Of a stretch of 64,000 nucleotides of DNA, positions 23,555 through 33,678 are shown in pieces (the first letter of the stretch is position 1; the number at the start of each line of letters is the position of its first letter). The DNA is from Odontesthes bonariensis (Eukaryota; Chordata; Actinopteri; Atheriniformes; Atherinopsidae), in NCBI RefSeq assembly GCF_027942865.1, contig NC_134529.1:16978467-17042466 (forward strand). Direction: 5' to 3'. Both the position numbers and the translations under genes were made by a program. The notes under the pieces were generated by a model. That model saw nothing but the letters and a program-made list of their open reading frames with translations, was not told the origin of the DNA and searched no databases.

Positions 23555-24664
23555 GTCGTAGCAGTTGAGGTAGAGTATTACAACTTAAATTGATATTATT
23601 TGCCTTCAGAGAAGCAGATGCAACAGGAAAAATAGTTGTGCTAGCAAGAGCTGGAGTAACACCAAAAACCTTCCGGGGAACGACGAATGAAGGTTCCGGG
23701 ATTTGTGGCCCGCTTATCACTTTTATTTGAGGAAATTGGAACATCTTAACAACATTTTATCACAAAAATGTGATAACACAAAAAAACCTTGAAAATAGTA
23801 TAACGAGGCATTACACGTGCAAGACGGTCTTTATGAGGCTGATTTGACTTGACCAATTCTTAATGTCAAATGTTGCACATCAAAACAAATTTCTCAGCTC
23901 ACATTACCATTTTCGTTAAAGGCGACTCAATTAACAATTTCATAAACTCTTTTCACGTAATTTAGAGATTTTTCTGTTTACATTCACATTGCAAATGAAC
24001 GGTGGGAAATAATAGAGCGCTCAACTTGATGTACAAGAGAGAGTTCCTTAATGTGGCCTTTGATTGCAAATGGCCGCAGTAACAGAATATCATGCATTGT
24101 TAAATGCACATAAAACATGTTTGCGTCAGTTCCATTATTTATTTATTTTTTGTCAAAAGTAATTATTTTTTTTACCAGTAGCCTAAATTCTAAATAAATG
24201 CAAAACATTTTTTTTAAAACTCAAAATGTCGTCTCTGTGCATTTATTTAGTATGAAAATACAACGGGCATATTTTCAGTGTTTGAATTTTACGCAAAGCG
24301 TTCATATTATATATATCTCTAATTGAATTAATGGATTATAATAATTCCAGAAATATCTATGTATTTCTTATTCAGCTATTTGAATTAGAAAGTAATCTGA
24401 TCACATTACCCATTCCAGGTAAGTCAGAAGAATAATTCATCCTAAGAGTATCATTCTGTCAACAGTCTATAGGCTACGTATGAATTATTTGACGTGACTT
24501 TGATGGATGTTTGTGGGGACATAGCCCATAGGTTGGGAGGGTTCAACATTCCTAGTGTTAAGGGAAGGGCGGAGAAGGGTATAAAGACCGCACCGCCACA
24601 GGGTGCGAGAAACAGCCCATTGACAGTCTTCACTTGAAATTGCATCAGTTTCAGACCCGTCAGC
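23555..24664. other. Divergent intergenic region ccnc / intermediate-filament gene
   Basis: About 1.1 kb between the ccnc ATG (minus) and the filament gene ATG (plus), so both 5' regions lie here. The ccnc side has no TATA box close to its ATG, in line with a housekeeping gene. The middle is AT-rich without features. The right end has a clear TATA box at 24580. Confidence 0.6.
24580..24586 (+). promoter_or_regulatory. TATA box of the intermediate-filament gene
   Basis: TATAAAG inside GGGTATAAAGACC, 79 bp before the ATG at 24665. This predicts a start site near 24610 and a leader of about 55 nt. A single TATA-driven start suits a tissue-restricted structural gene. Confidence 0.65.
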
Positions 24665-27600
24665 ATGAGCCACAGCCCAGAGAGGATGTCCTCGTACCGC
24701 CGTCGTTTTGAGGGCACCGACGCCGCCACCTCTGTATACCACCTCCGGGCGTCCAGTCCGTCTCCCAGCCGAAGGGAGACCCGCCACCGGTCGGCCAGCG
24801 TCAACCGAAGTGGTGGGTGGAAGATGATGGGGCACAGGGCCATCACCACCAAGCCTCGCCTGACCAGGTGGGTTACCAGTGTAGGAGTTAAAAAAAAATG
24901 GGGTAAAAACATCAAGGGCAACTAAGTCTATTTAGTAATAGCTGCTTCAATTGACGCAAAGTTCCTACTAATCACCAACTTAGAAAAAAGTTGTCTTCTC
25001 TTCTGCTCCTCCAGCAGTGTGAGTATGGGGACATTGTGCTTGGATGTGTCTACGGGACATGGGGTGAATCTGGACCTGGATCTGGCTACAGCAGAGAACC
25101 AGGCCTTCAAGTTGACTCGCACCAGTGAAAGGCAGGAGATGGTTGTCCTCAATGACCGCCTGGCTGTGTATATTGAAAAGGCGAGAACATATGCATCCAT
25201 AGTGTAATAATTTCACATACCCGAACAACATACACTATTGTTTCTTGTTTCATGTTTGGTGCTTCGAAATATGCCGTAATCTGTCTGAGTAAGTCTTTAT
25301 GTCCTTTCTCTTCCTGTAGGTGCGTACACTGGAATCAAAAAACAAGTTGCTAGAGGCTGAGATTGAGGCCTTGAAAAGCTCCTATGACAGAACATCTGGC
25401 CTCAGACAGCTGTATGGGTCTCAGCTGAAGGAACTCAACAATGAAGCTGAGCAAATGAGAACGCAGAGGGTGAGAAAGAGGCTTCGTCCAATAGACCCGC
25501 TTTACCATGTTTGGATCACAGCCTTTTTGAAGCGACGGCTTTAGAGGCCAGATGTGGTTTACTGTCAGTCTTTCCTTTTCACCCCATTGTCTGCTGCATT
25601 AAACAACTGTTTGGCCATTTTTCCCTTAAAGGATTTATCTTTGGCAGCCAAGGAGTCGATGACAGGCCAGCTGGACATGCTAAAGGCCAAATATCATGAA
25701 GCTCTGGAGGCCAGGAAGCAGACTGAGCTTGACATTGAGGCTTTGCGTCCGGTAAGACACAAAGGAAAGTCTTTATACAACTCTGAGTTACGCTGTAAAT
25801 TAGAAAAAAATTTGAATAGAAATTGAAACACCTAAATTTATGTGTCCCAGGATGTGGACAAAGCAACGTCAGCCAGAATTAAACTGGAGAAGCAGCTGGA
25901 AAACCTGGAAGTTGAACTGACCTTCCTGCAGAGAGTTCACAAGGAGGTAACAGCATATATGTCTGCCTGTCCTGTGCACACTTTAGTACAAGTCAGTAGC
26001 TTGTGGCTGACATGCCATTTATTTTATCGTTAATGGTGTAATGGGTTGATAATCATTCTTTTTAGCGGTTATTCCTGACCCCCCCCCCTCTCGTTGATCT
26101 TTTATTTGTGATGCTGTTTGTGGTCCAATGAAAGGAAATCGAGGAGCTGATGCAGCAGATCTATTCAGCTTCCTCCAAGACGGACTTGACCTTTGGCCTC
26201 CCGGACCTCTCCTCTGCTGTCACACAGATTCAGTCTCAGTATGACAGCATTGCTGCCAAAAACCTACAGGTACAGCGCAGCGATGAAGCTCGAGTATCTT
26301 CTGACAGTTTGTTGCTCGCGTCCATATTTCTTTGCAGAAAAATCGAACCTGAAGGAACTCTGAGACGTACAGTGCTGCATGCATCGCCAAGAAAAACAGC
26401 ATGTAAGAGTGTAAATTGCAGTGTAATATGACCACTTCTCACTATTGTTATTGTCTAGGAAATGGATGATTGGTACAAAACGAAGTTTCAGGACCTGAAT
26501 GATGCCTCCGCCAGACACGCTCAAAGTGTGCGTAGTATGAGAGAAGAACTCGCTGGATATAGGAAAGACGTGAGTATGATTTCCTCATCTTGTTTTATGG
26601 TTGCTTCTGCCACTTGTACATGTATGTGCTTTGTGCTCATGCATGTGCATGTTTAGATCCTTAACAAGGAACGTGACTTGGAGTCACAAAAGACAAGAAA
26701 TGAGTATTTGGAGGCCCACATTCGTGATGCAGTGGAGAGATACAAGAAGGAGGAAGATAACTTAGAGGTAACTAACTGATGTGGCTTCACATTTACAACA
26801 ATTTACAAATCAGTTAGACTCTGTGTTTAATTGAATAAAGTATAAAGGTAATGCTTTAAATGTTGCAAATACTTGCTTATTTTGAATTTGATCCCGGCAA
26901 CAAGTGAGTCATATGACTGGGTGTAAAAAGAAACATCCCAGAGAGACTGAATCTGTCAAAAAATAAAGACAGGGAGGGGTTCACCACTCTGAGGCCAAAG
27001 AATTTTACAATGAAAGAATAATGTTTCTCTAAGATTGCATGAGCATACAAATCTGGTGGAAACTCTGTTCCAAATATTGGAAGATCCATTCAGACAGCCA
27101 CCTTGGTGAAGAACTGAACCGTCCTGAAGTGAATCAACCTTTGACATTTCTGTATCTAATTTCTCCTGTCCAGAGAGAAGAGGGACCATGAGGCTTATTT
27201 TCAGAACATTATGGCAGGGATCTGTGAAGGTGCCATTAATGCTGATTTATACTGTATGTACAGGTTTTGGAGCAACATATGCTACCATCCAGAAGTCTTT
27301 TCCAGAGGAATTCTTGCTTATTTCAGCAGGACAGTACCAAACCACATTCTATAAGTATTACAATAGCATATTGCTATTGTAAAAGAGTCAAAAGAGTCCA
27401 AGTGCTAAAGGGGACCTGCCTGAAAAGATTTGGTCCATTATTAATTATTATGAAACAGAAGATACAACAATGGGGTCCCAAGCAGTTGGGCAGCTGAATA
27501 CCTTCTAATAAAGCAAGCAAACCATTTCATTTTTAAAACCACAGCAAGTAGTCTCCTGATTTGTTAAAAGAATAGGTGATATCGCACAGTGGTAAACATG

Positions 27601-28560
27601 TTGCTGCCATCAAATTCAAAACATCTTGTCTTTGTACCATTTTAAACTGGACACGGATTAAGTGATGTGCATATCATTCCAACTTTTTTTGTGATTATAT
27701 TCATTTTTGACAACTACGTGGGCATTTTCAGGTCATCGTATTAACCGAACCTCCTTAAAATCTAACTACTGTCCTGATCTGTTGTAACAGGAGCACATGG
27801 AGACAGTTAAGGCAGACCTGAAGCAGAGCAAGGAGAAGACTGCGCTGCTGATGCGGGAATATCAGGACCTACTTAATGCCAAGATGGCTCTGGAGATTGA
27901 AATCACTACCTATAGGTGAACAGAGCTTAAACATACTCTAGGCTTTGTAATAAAAGTTCAGTCCCAGAGATGATCCCCAGGTCAATTTACACCGTGGTAT
28001 TTTTCTGTATATCCCTCTTGCTTCATGTGTTTTTAAAGGTTCTGTGTATTGTATGCGTTTGTTTTAGCCTCTTTCTACTCTATCCGTTAGGAAACTGATC
28101 GAGGGGGAAGACAGCCGCCTGAGCACCATGGTTGGAAACCTGTCCCTGACTGGTAGACTTCCTCTCATCTCCAATGAGCTCGCCTGCTCACTCTTACCCT
28201 CAAACAGCTCGAGCCCTGCAGGTATTTTAAAGCTTGATGGAGGCCCTGGTGAAACGGGCAGAGACCTGGCTGAGAAGGCTCCAGCTGCTGGCCGAGTGAG
28301 GGTGTTTTCATCAAACACCCAGCAGCAAGCATCCGAGATATCTGAGAGGAAAACAGTTCTCATCAGGTAGATGATGACTTTGGCATATGCATGTTATAAG
28401 CAAACTGGTCAAACAGCACAGTAATCTCCATCAATCATATTCTTTTCCCTGTTTTCTTTTTCCCAGAACAGTTAAGACAGATGAGGACACTTATGTGAGC
28501 AACACACAGAGATGCACCATCACCATTTCTGGAGCAGCTGAGGAGACGGATCAAGACTAA
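24665..28560 (+). CDS. Cytoplasmic intermediate-filament protein, type III-like
   Basis: Eleven coding exons: 24665-24867, 25015-25180, 25320-25469, 25632-25751, 25851-25946, 26135-26269, 26459-26569, 26657-26767, 27791-27915, 28091-28366 and 28467-28560, giving 528 aa. The head (about 1-107) is Ser/Arg-rich. The helix-initiation motif [16 protein letters not shown] starts near residue 113. The coils have the short coil 1B of vertebrate cytoplasmic filaments, not the lamin insert, and the termination motif is [18 protein letters not shown] (about 399-415). The tail is about 115 aa and ends [13 protein letters not shown], recalling the vimentin/desmin tail. Exon 5 (96 nt) and the intron after TYR correspond to type III genes, but several introns are extra, and the intron after exon 2 begins with GC instead of GT. 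Exon 2 could start 3 nt later (CAGCAG acceptor). I cannot assign a name; it is closest in style to vimentin/desmin/peripherin. Confidence 0.88.
26885..27695 (+). mobile_element. Degenerate Tc1/mariner-like element with transposase relic
   Basis: It lies in intron 8 of the filament gene. A broken frame around 27215-27330 reads like the middle of a Tc1-type transposase (GAINAD..., then [12 protein letters not shown] in another frame, then [12 protein letters not shown] with the second catalytic Asp). The downstream part is shifted and stop-ridden, and the region after 27580 (gtggtaaacatg, ttgctgccatcaaattc, ccaactttttt) matches the 3' part of a common fish DNA repeat as I remember it. No intact frame or terminal repeats were seen, so it is immobile. 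The exact left border is uncertain. Confidence 0.65.
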
Positions 28561-29338
28561 AACGTCTACTGCGCGGACCCCCCCCTCTGATATTATGCTG
28601 CTCTCAGATGTTTCATTTCTTTTTAGTGGCATCTTAGAGGCCTACAGTGATCTTTAACAGCAAAGAGAAGAAGTCTGACTTGTCCTCAGATGCCATGGGT
28701 CCCGTCATTCGGCCCTACCTGCTTTTAACTGCCAGCTTCTCTGCTTCTTTAACCCCAATGTGTGACAAGAAAATACTTTTGACAGTCACAAAATAAAACA
28801 GCAAGCAAGCAAAGTTGGTGTTTTCATGAAAGCGAAAGTTCCCGTCAATGTTGCTTCACTCTGATAAAAAAAAAAAGGAAATGCTTATCCTCCTTTTAAT
28901 CATTTATTTAAAATCAAAGCAGCCTTCTTTTCAACTGACATTTAAACCATTGATATCATTGTATTGAAAAGCAAAGAAATGACTTGCAGTGCCAATAAAA
29001 AATAAAAATAAAAGGTTACAATTTAACAAAAAAAAACTTGATTGATACCCTCGTGTAAACCTTGTAAAAATAGTTGACAATTGATATTTGAAATCACATT
29101 GTTCATGTATACAGTAGCTCATTATATTACATAAAAGCTTAATAATAATTTTTTTTTTAAATACAATCCCTTCCTGTAAATGTATCCCACTGTAGTGTGT
29201 GCCTAATAATCACAGTCATAAAAAAAAAAGCACATAGCGGGATAAAGAGTGCAATTAAATATTATAAAGTCATTTGGCCCCTCCCTTGCAAACCAAAAAA
29301 AATGCAATCATGATAAATTGCAGCTTGTGGGTGTGCTT
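28561..29338. other. Convergent 3' UTRs of the filament gene and pgm3
   Basis: Tail-to-tail spacer of under 800 bp. The filament gene has AATAAA at 28792-28797. On the minus strand the pgm3 transcript meets AATAAA within 'catttatttaaaat' near 28903-28910. Nothing else is recognisable besides A/T runs. Confidence 0.6.
28792..28797 (+). terminator. Polyadenylation signal of the filament gene
   Basis: AATAAA 232 bp after the stop codon, the first canonical hexamer on this strand; a GT-rich segment (about 28814-28824) follows as a possible downstream element. Confidence 0.6.
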
Positions 29339-32300
29339 CTAGTGCAGAAGTTTGGGTTCATCCCCCACTCCTCCTGCGAGGCGATACACCGCAAGGCTGA
29401 CTTCATGTGCCAGAGCATCAGCACTCTCCTGAAACGCAAAAGCAACACAGGGCAGCCACAGCATTATTCACAACGCAGTACAATCCACGGGTTCATAAGC
29501 ATGAAAGTCAGGAGCGGCAAAATCTTCCCAAAAAGGATGAAAGAAAAGGAATATTTCTCACCTGCGTGTCTGCTTCTGAATAAACTCTCACCACGTCCTC
29601 GGTGCCGGAGGGCCTCACAAAGGAGCGAGCCTGTCTGTACTTCTTCACTAAACAGTCAATGGCATCCTGCAGCCCTGCTGGGCTCACAGCCCGTCTCTCT
29701 GCATCTGTCGTGTCTATCACCCTGCGGTCGGCAACCTCCAGGGAAAAATAAATAAACAAATAAATAAATAAATAAATCAGATGAAGCTCAAGTGCAGCTG
29801 TCTGTGGAAGCTGTTGCACAACATACTTATATGGTACTGTGGGAAGTTTTAGGATTAGATAGAAAAATGTGTTGTCGCATAGTTTAATGAAAACGTTGAT
29901 GACTTATGCACATTAAGCGGTTTACTAATTCTGCATCCAGGGTGGATGAGAACATAAAATAATAATGTTGGCATATTTTCTATCAACATCTTCCATTGAC
30001 TTCTAAACCTTGACACTTAGATTGCATTTAGTAGCCATCCCTGACCTCTGAATGAATCGATTACAAACTGCCTGAAATATCATACTCTGCAGTGCATGAC
30101 TGTATGTGTACCTTGACTTTGAGCTGCCTGTTTGGTAGGTCGGTGTAGATGGTGTCCCACTGCTGCACTGTCATCCCTTTGATGGCTAATATGGCTTCAA
30201 TCAGCAGCATGTCAGATATGGCATCTCCTACAGTCTTTGAAGGAAACAAGGAGGGAAATATTGACTTTACTAATCGCTCCAGTGTTTGCACAACCGTTCC
30301 TCACAGTCAGTTCAGTATGGGTGTGTGCGTGTACCTGGTTAATGACGCTGATGGTGCTTTGCAGCAAGAGAGCTGCCTTCTTCCTCTCGCCGCTGATGCT
30401 GCCGTCGTTGGCAAGCTGATGAATTTTCTCCTCAGCAGCCTTACTGAACAACACCTGGCCACAACGCAAACGCAATCATGGTACCAAAAATACAACGGTG
30501 TGGACACAGAAAGCCAGGGTTCGTGTGTGAACGTGTGTCTACTTACAGTTCCATGGCCGTTTGCCTCGAAGTACACACCGATATCAAACTCCTGTGCCGC
30601 ATGATGAAGATGCTTCACTCCAGTCTTGGTGCACTTTATTATTACCTAAGTGACACCCGAATTTGTGAGAAAAAAAACTCTTAAAACAAAAATAAAAGCA
30701 AAAAGGAGTGCACTTTGTGTGTTTTCTCACCTTCATTGTGTTCTCCAGATAATGTGTTGAGCTTCCGTTTGCATAGGCGGTTTGAACCACTGCGATTTTC
30801 AAGTCAAGACCAGCCTGTGAGTGCAGAAAGGAACGCCTTAGCGAGTGTGTTTGCCTCTTTGTTTTTAACCCGTTATGCGAGAGTATACCTGATTGAGCAG
30901 CTCTTTCAGAAAAGTGCAGATGAGAGTAGCGATCTTGTCTCCATCCAACAGGTGGAAAAGTCCCTGAGAGTCGGTGTAGTAGTACACGATTCGGTCAGCG
31001 TCACCATCAAAGGAACAGCAACGATCTCCGGGATTTATCTCAATGCCTTCATACAGCGAACAGAGAGGAAACCGACAGAGGTGGTAACTTAAACACAAAT
31101 AGTCAAAGTTCACCATATGCTTTTGTATAGGATATACGAACACAAAGACAATAGGAGACTTCCCACTGCAGATTTTATGCTGCGTTAAAGTCAAAACTGT
31201 TGTAATATTAGTACGCCACCTTGTTAGTCTAGTGGATTATAGAAGGTGATTGTAACCTTAAGAGTTTGCACATGGTTCTGCAACCTCCATGGATTCGTGC
31301 TTAACAAAAACACACGCATGTCGTGGCATTTTACTGCCACTGGGGGGCAGTCTTACAAATATATGGAACAGTCTAAGGTGGAGGATACTTGATTGTGTTG
31401 GCGTGCTGTTGTTTGTCCTTTAATCCTAAGAACAACTGACTTTAGAAGTGCAACTTTCTTCTATCAAACCACGATGAATTGAATAGAAAAATGACTTGCC
31501 GACATGTTACGTTAGCCGACATAAACAAATTATAGCAAAAAGCTCCAATTTAAATACTGTGACTGAAAGCATTTGCCTTAATGATAGCAAGTGGCTCCAT
31601 CTTCAATTGAAGTCACACCTGCTGGAGGTTTTTGCTGCACTTTGACAAAGTCGGCTCCACACTGGAAGTTCAGCTTCCCTTTGCTGCCGTCGTTGAAGAC
31701 AGACATCTGCAGGTCATTCTTCAGGTAACTCTCCATCTCCCGCACCTTCAGGGCTCCGATACCATTAGCACCATCTACGCAGAGGTGCTTCTGGTCGTCT
31801 GTACAGTTGGACGCCTTTCAGAGAGAAAAAATGGGTGGGGAGGAGAAAGGAGGTAAACATTTATCATAGGGTGTAGTGAGACAAATCACACCCATTTAGA
31901 GAAAGCACTAAACATAGGAACAAGAACGCACGACACACCCTATTTTCTTACATTCTTAGTGAGCTGAGTGAAAGCTTGGCTGAGTTTGCTGTAGTATCCT
32001 TCCACTGTGGCATCTCCATATTTACCCTGTGTGTTCTGACAGCAAACCATGTAGTGTAGCTGCGGCGTGGTCACCAAGCCATAGTCTGATAGGAAACATA
32101 AGAGCGCACTGGAAGGCCGGTCCATGACAAGAAAATGCAAAAACAGCAAAGACTGATCAGATCTTTAAATAAATTCCACCTTTGCTGCGACCACCAAGGG
32201 CGTTAATTCCATCCAACGCTGCTTGTGAGAGTCTGGCACTACTGCTCCTACAGTCAGATAACAAATTCACAAAAACATGAATGTGAGGAATCAATTCCTG

Positions 32301-33678
32301 CACAGCAAGAAGGTTCACACTCCACCTAAATCTGTACTTGCCTGTTTTAAGTTTTATATACCTGGTATCTTTTCCCACGAACACGTTTGCCTCCTGGCTC
32401 AAGTTTATGGCCTCCTTCTCTGTTATGTCCCTCAGAGCTGTGAGCAAATCCTCCTCCTCAGCGTTGGCCAGCTGGGTGGCGTAGCCCTCCCATGTCGGGG
32501 TCACCATCTCTCCCATTGGGTCAACCAGCTTCACCCCGTTGTCCTCCTAAAAATCATGTGCAATAAAGACGTACACAAGGATAAGGCTGAGGCAGAGTGT
32601 TGTGATTATGGTGTATTGGTAAAAGGGGTGTATACAAGTCTGCAAAATGAGTTATAAGACAAAGGAGAATTTAGATTCTGAATCTGTCAAATTTACAATG
32701 AGTGCATAAAAAGAAGAAAACATCAAGGAGTCAAAACACAGAGAGCCCGACCTCGGGGTTGTGCGATGCGGTCACCATGACTCCGATGGTAGCTTTGGTC
32801 TTCTTGGAACGGAGCGTGGCCAGCATGCCCATCCTGAACATGATGTGGTCCAGCTGTTTGGCATTGCTCCTAAAGCCAGATGTGCCATACTCCAAAACCA
32901 ACCCTGCAGGCTTAGGGTGCTGATTTGACTGTTTGAGAACCTCTTCAAAGTTAGCAGTCACTGAAAAACATAGCCGTGGAGTAAGTATTTAGGTATTAGT
33001 AACGAAACACATCAAGCACTGCCCGAGGGCAAAGTATAGAGCCAACTAAAGAGATAAGCTCAATAAACCGAATCTCCGAAAAAGAAGAGTTTAGACGCCA
33101 CGAACAAAGTGGCATACACGCCCACTTCAACCGTGTGACAGATGCAACAAAACAGCTAATAATTGACGTCCGTAAATTTGATGGAGATGTTTAATTCCTG
33201 CCGGTGATTGCTGGTATTTTTTTTTCCCTTCTCCGGGACGCATGAATCTTATCGGTAAATGACACAATAAACCTGGATCCCTCTAACAGATAGTCCCTGT
33301 TTTAAGGCAACGTCTCCGCCCCCCCCGGCAAACGCGTTTTCCTCATCCATACATACAGGGAATGACACCCTTCTCCCGCTGCCCGTCTCGTCGTAGCATG
33401 TTTCGTTCTTGAACTTGTTTCTCTGAGGCTTCTTCAAGTGTGGTCAGTTAACAAGTAACAAGTTGACCATACTTCGTTTTAAACGCTGTGACGTAAATTG
33501 CGGGAGGGCGTGTCCGTGGCGGCACGGCGAAACCCGATATAAAAATGCAGACCCACCAACTCTCTGACTTGGACCTATCCACAAGTTAGCTGAAGTCACA
33601 TTACCTCACAGCAACAAAACCTGAGCACGGCGCTTACAGTTAAAGGACAAAGCTGAATCTCTTTCTAAATCACTTACT
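29339..33678 (-). CDS. pgm3: Phosphoacetylglucosamine mutase (AGM1)
   Basis: Coding exons on minus: 33678 (A of the start codon), 32752-32960, 32362-32546, 32180-32247, 31952-32085, 31619-31814, 30889-31046, 30731-30814, 30547-30645, 30335-30454, 30112-30234, 29562-29735 and 29339-29428. Phases agree; the product is 546 aa (human 542). The enzyme interconverts GlcNAc-6-P and GlcNAc-1-P for UDP-GlcNAc synthesis in the cytosol. All alpha-D-phosphohexomutase motifs are intact: phosphoserine loop TASHNPE (Ser66), metal loop DGDADR (278-283), sugar loop EANGHGT (372-378) and phosphate loop [12 protein letters not shown] (from 500). The start is inferred: exon 2 begins TG-ACT-GCT after its acceptor, and the leader exon ends ...AAACC-A before GTAAGTG, so splicing creates ATG in a good Kozak context. 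No other in-frame Met precedes the catalytic domain. Confidence 0.95.
29744..29777. repeat. (AAAT)n microsatellite
   Basis: Tetranucleotide tract in the pgm3 intron just before the acceptor of exon 12; on the pgm3 strand it reads (ATTT)n and may extend the pyrimidine-rich acceptor region. Confidence 0.85.
33484..33543 (+). promoter_or_regulatory. Promoter-like cluster (CRE-like, GC-rich, TATA) in pgm3 intron 1
   Basis: On the plus strand, 'gtgacgtaaat' (CRE-like) is followed by a GC-rich segment and GATATAAAAATG at about 33535-33546, in the order and spacing of a TATA promoter. It points away from pgm3 towards snap91. No downstream plus-strand exon is known before snap91. It could drive a non-coding transcript or be a chance match. 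Confidence 0.3.

Noticed and set aside
24451-24921. 156-aa minus-strand frame over the filament gene exon 1
   Set aside because: It is the antisense shadow of a GC-rich head-domain exon; no domain is recognised.
32277-32657. 126-aa plus-strand open frame
   Set aside because: It is the shadow of pgm3 exon 3 on the opposite strand.
33249-33437. 62-aa minus-strand frame in pgm3 intron 1 as an alternative pgm3 start
   Set aside because: No donor was found that joins it in frame to exon 2, and the sequence is unlike any PGM3 N-terminus.
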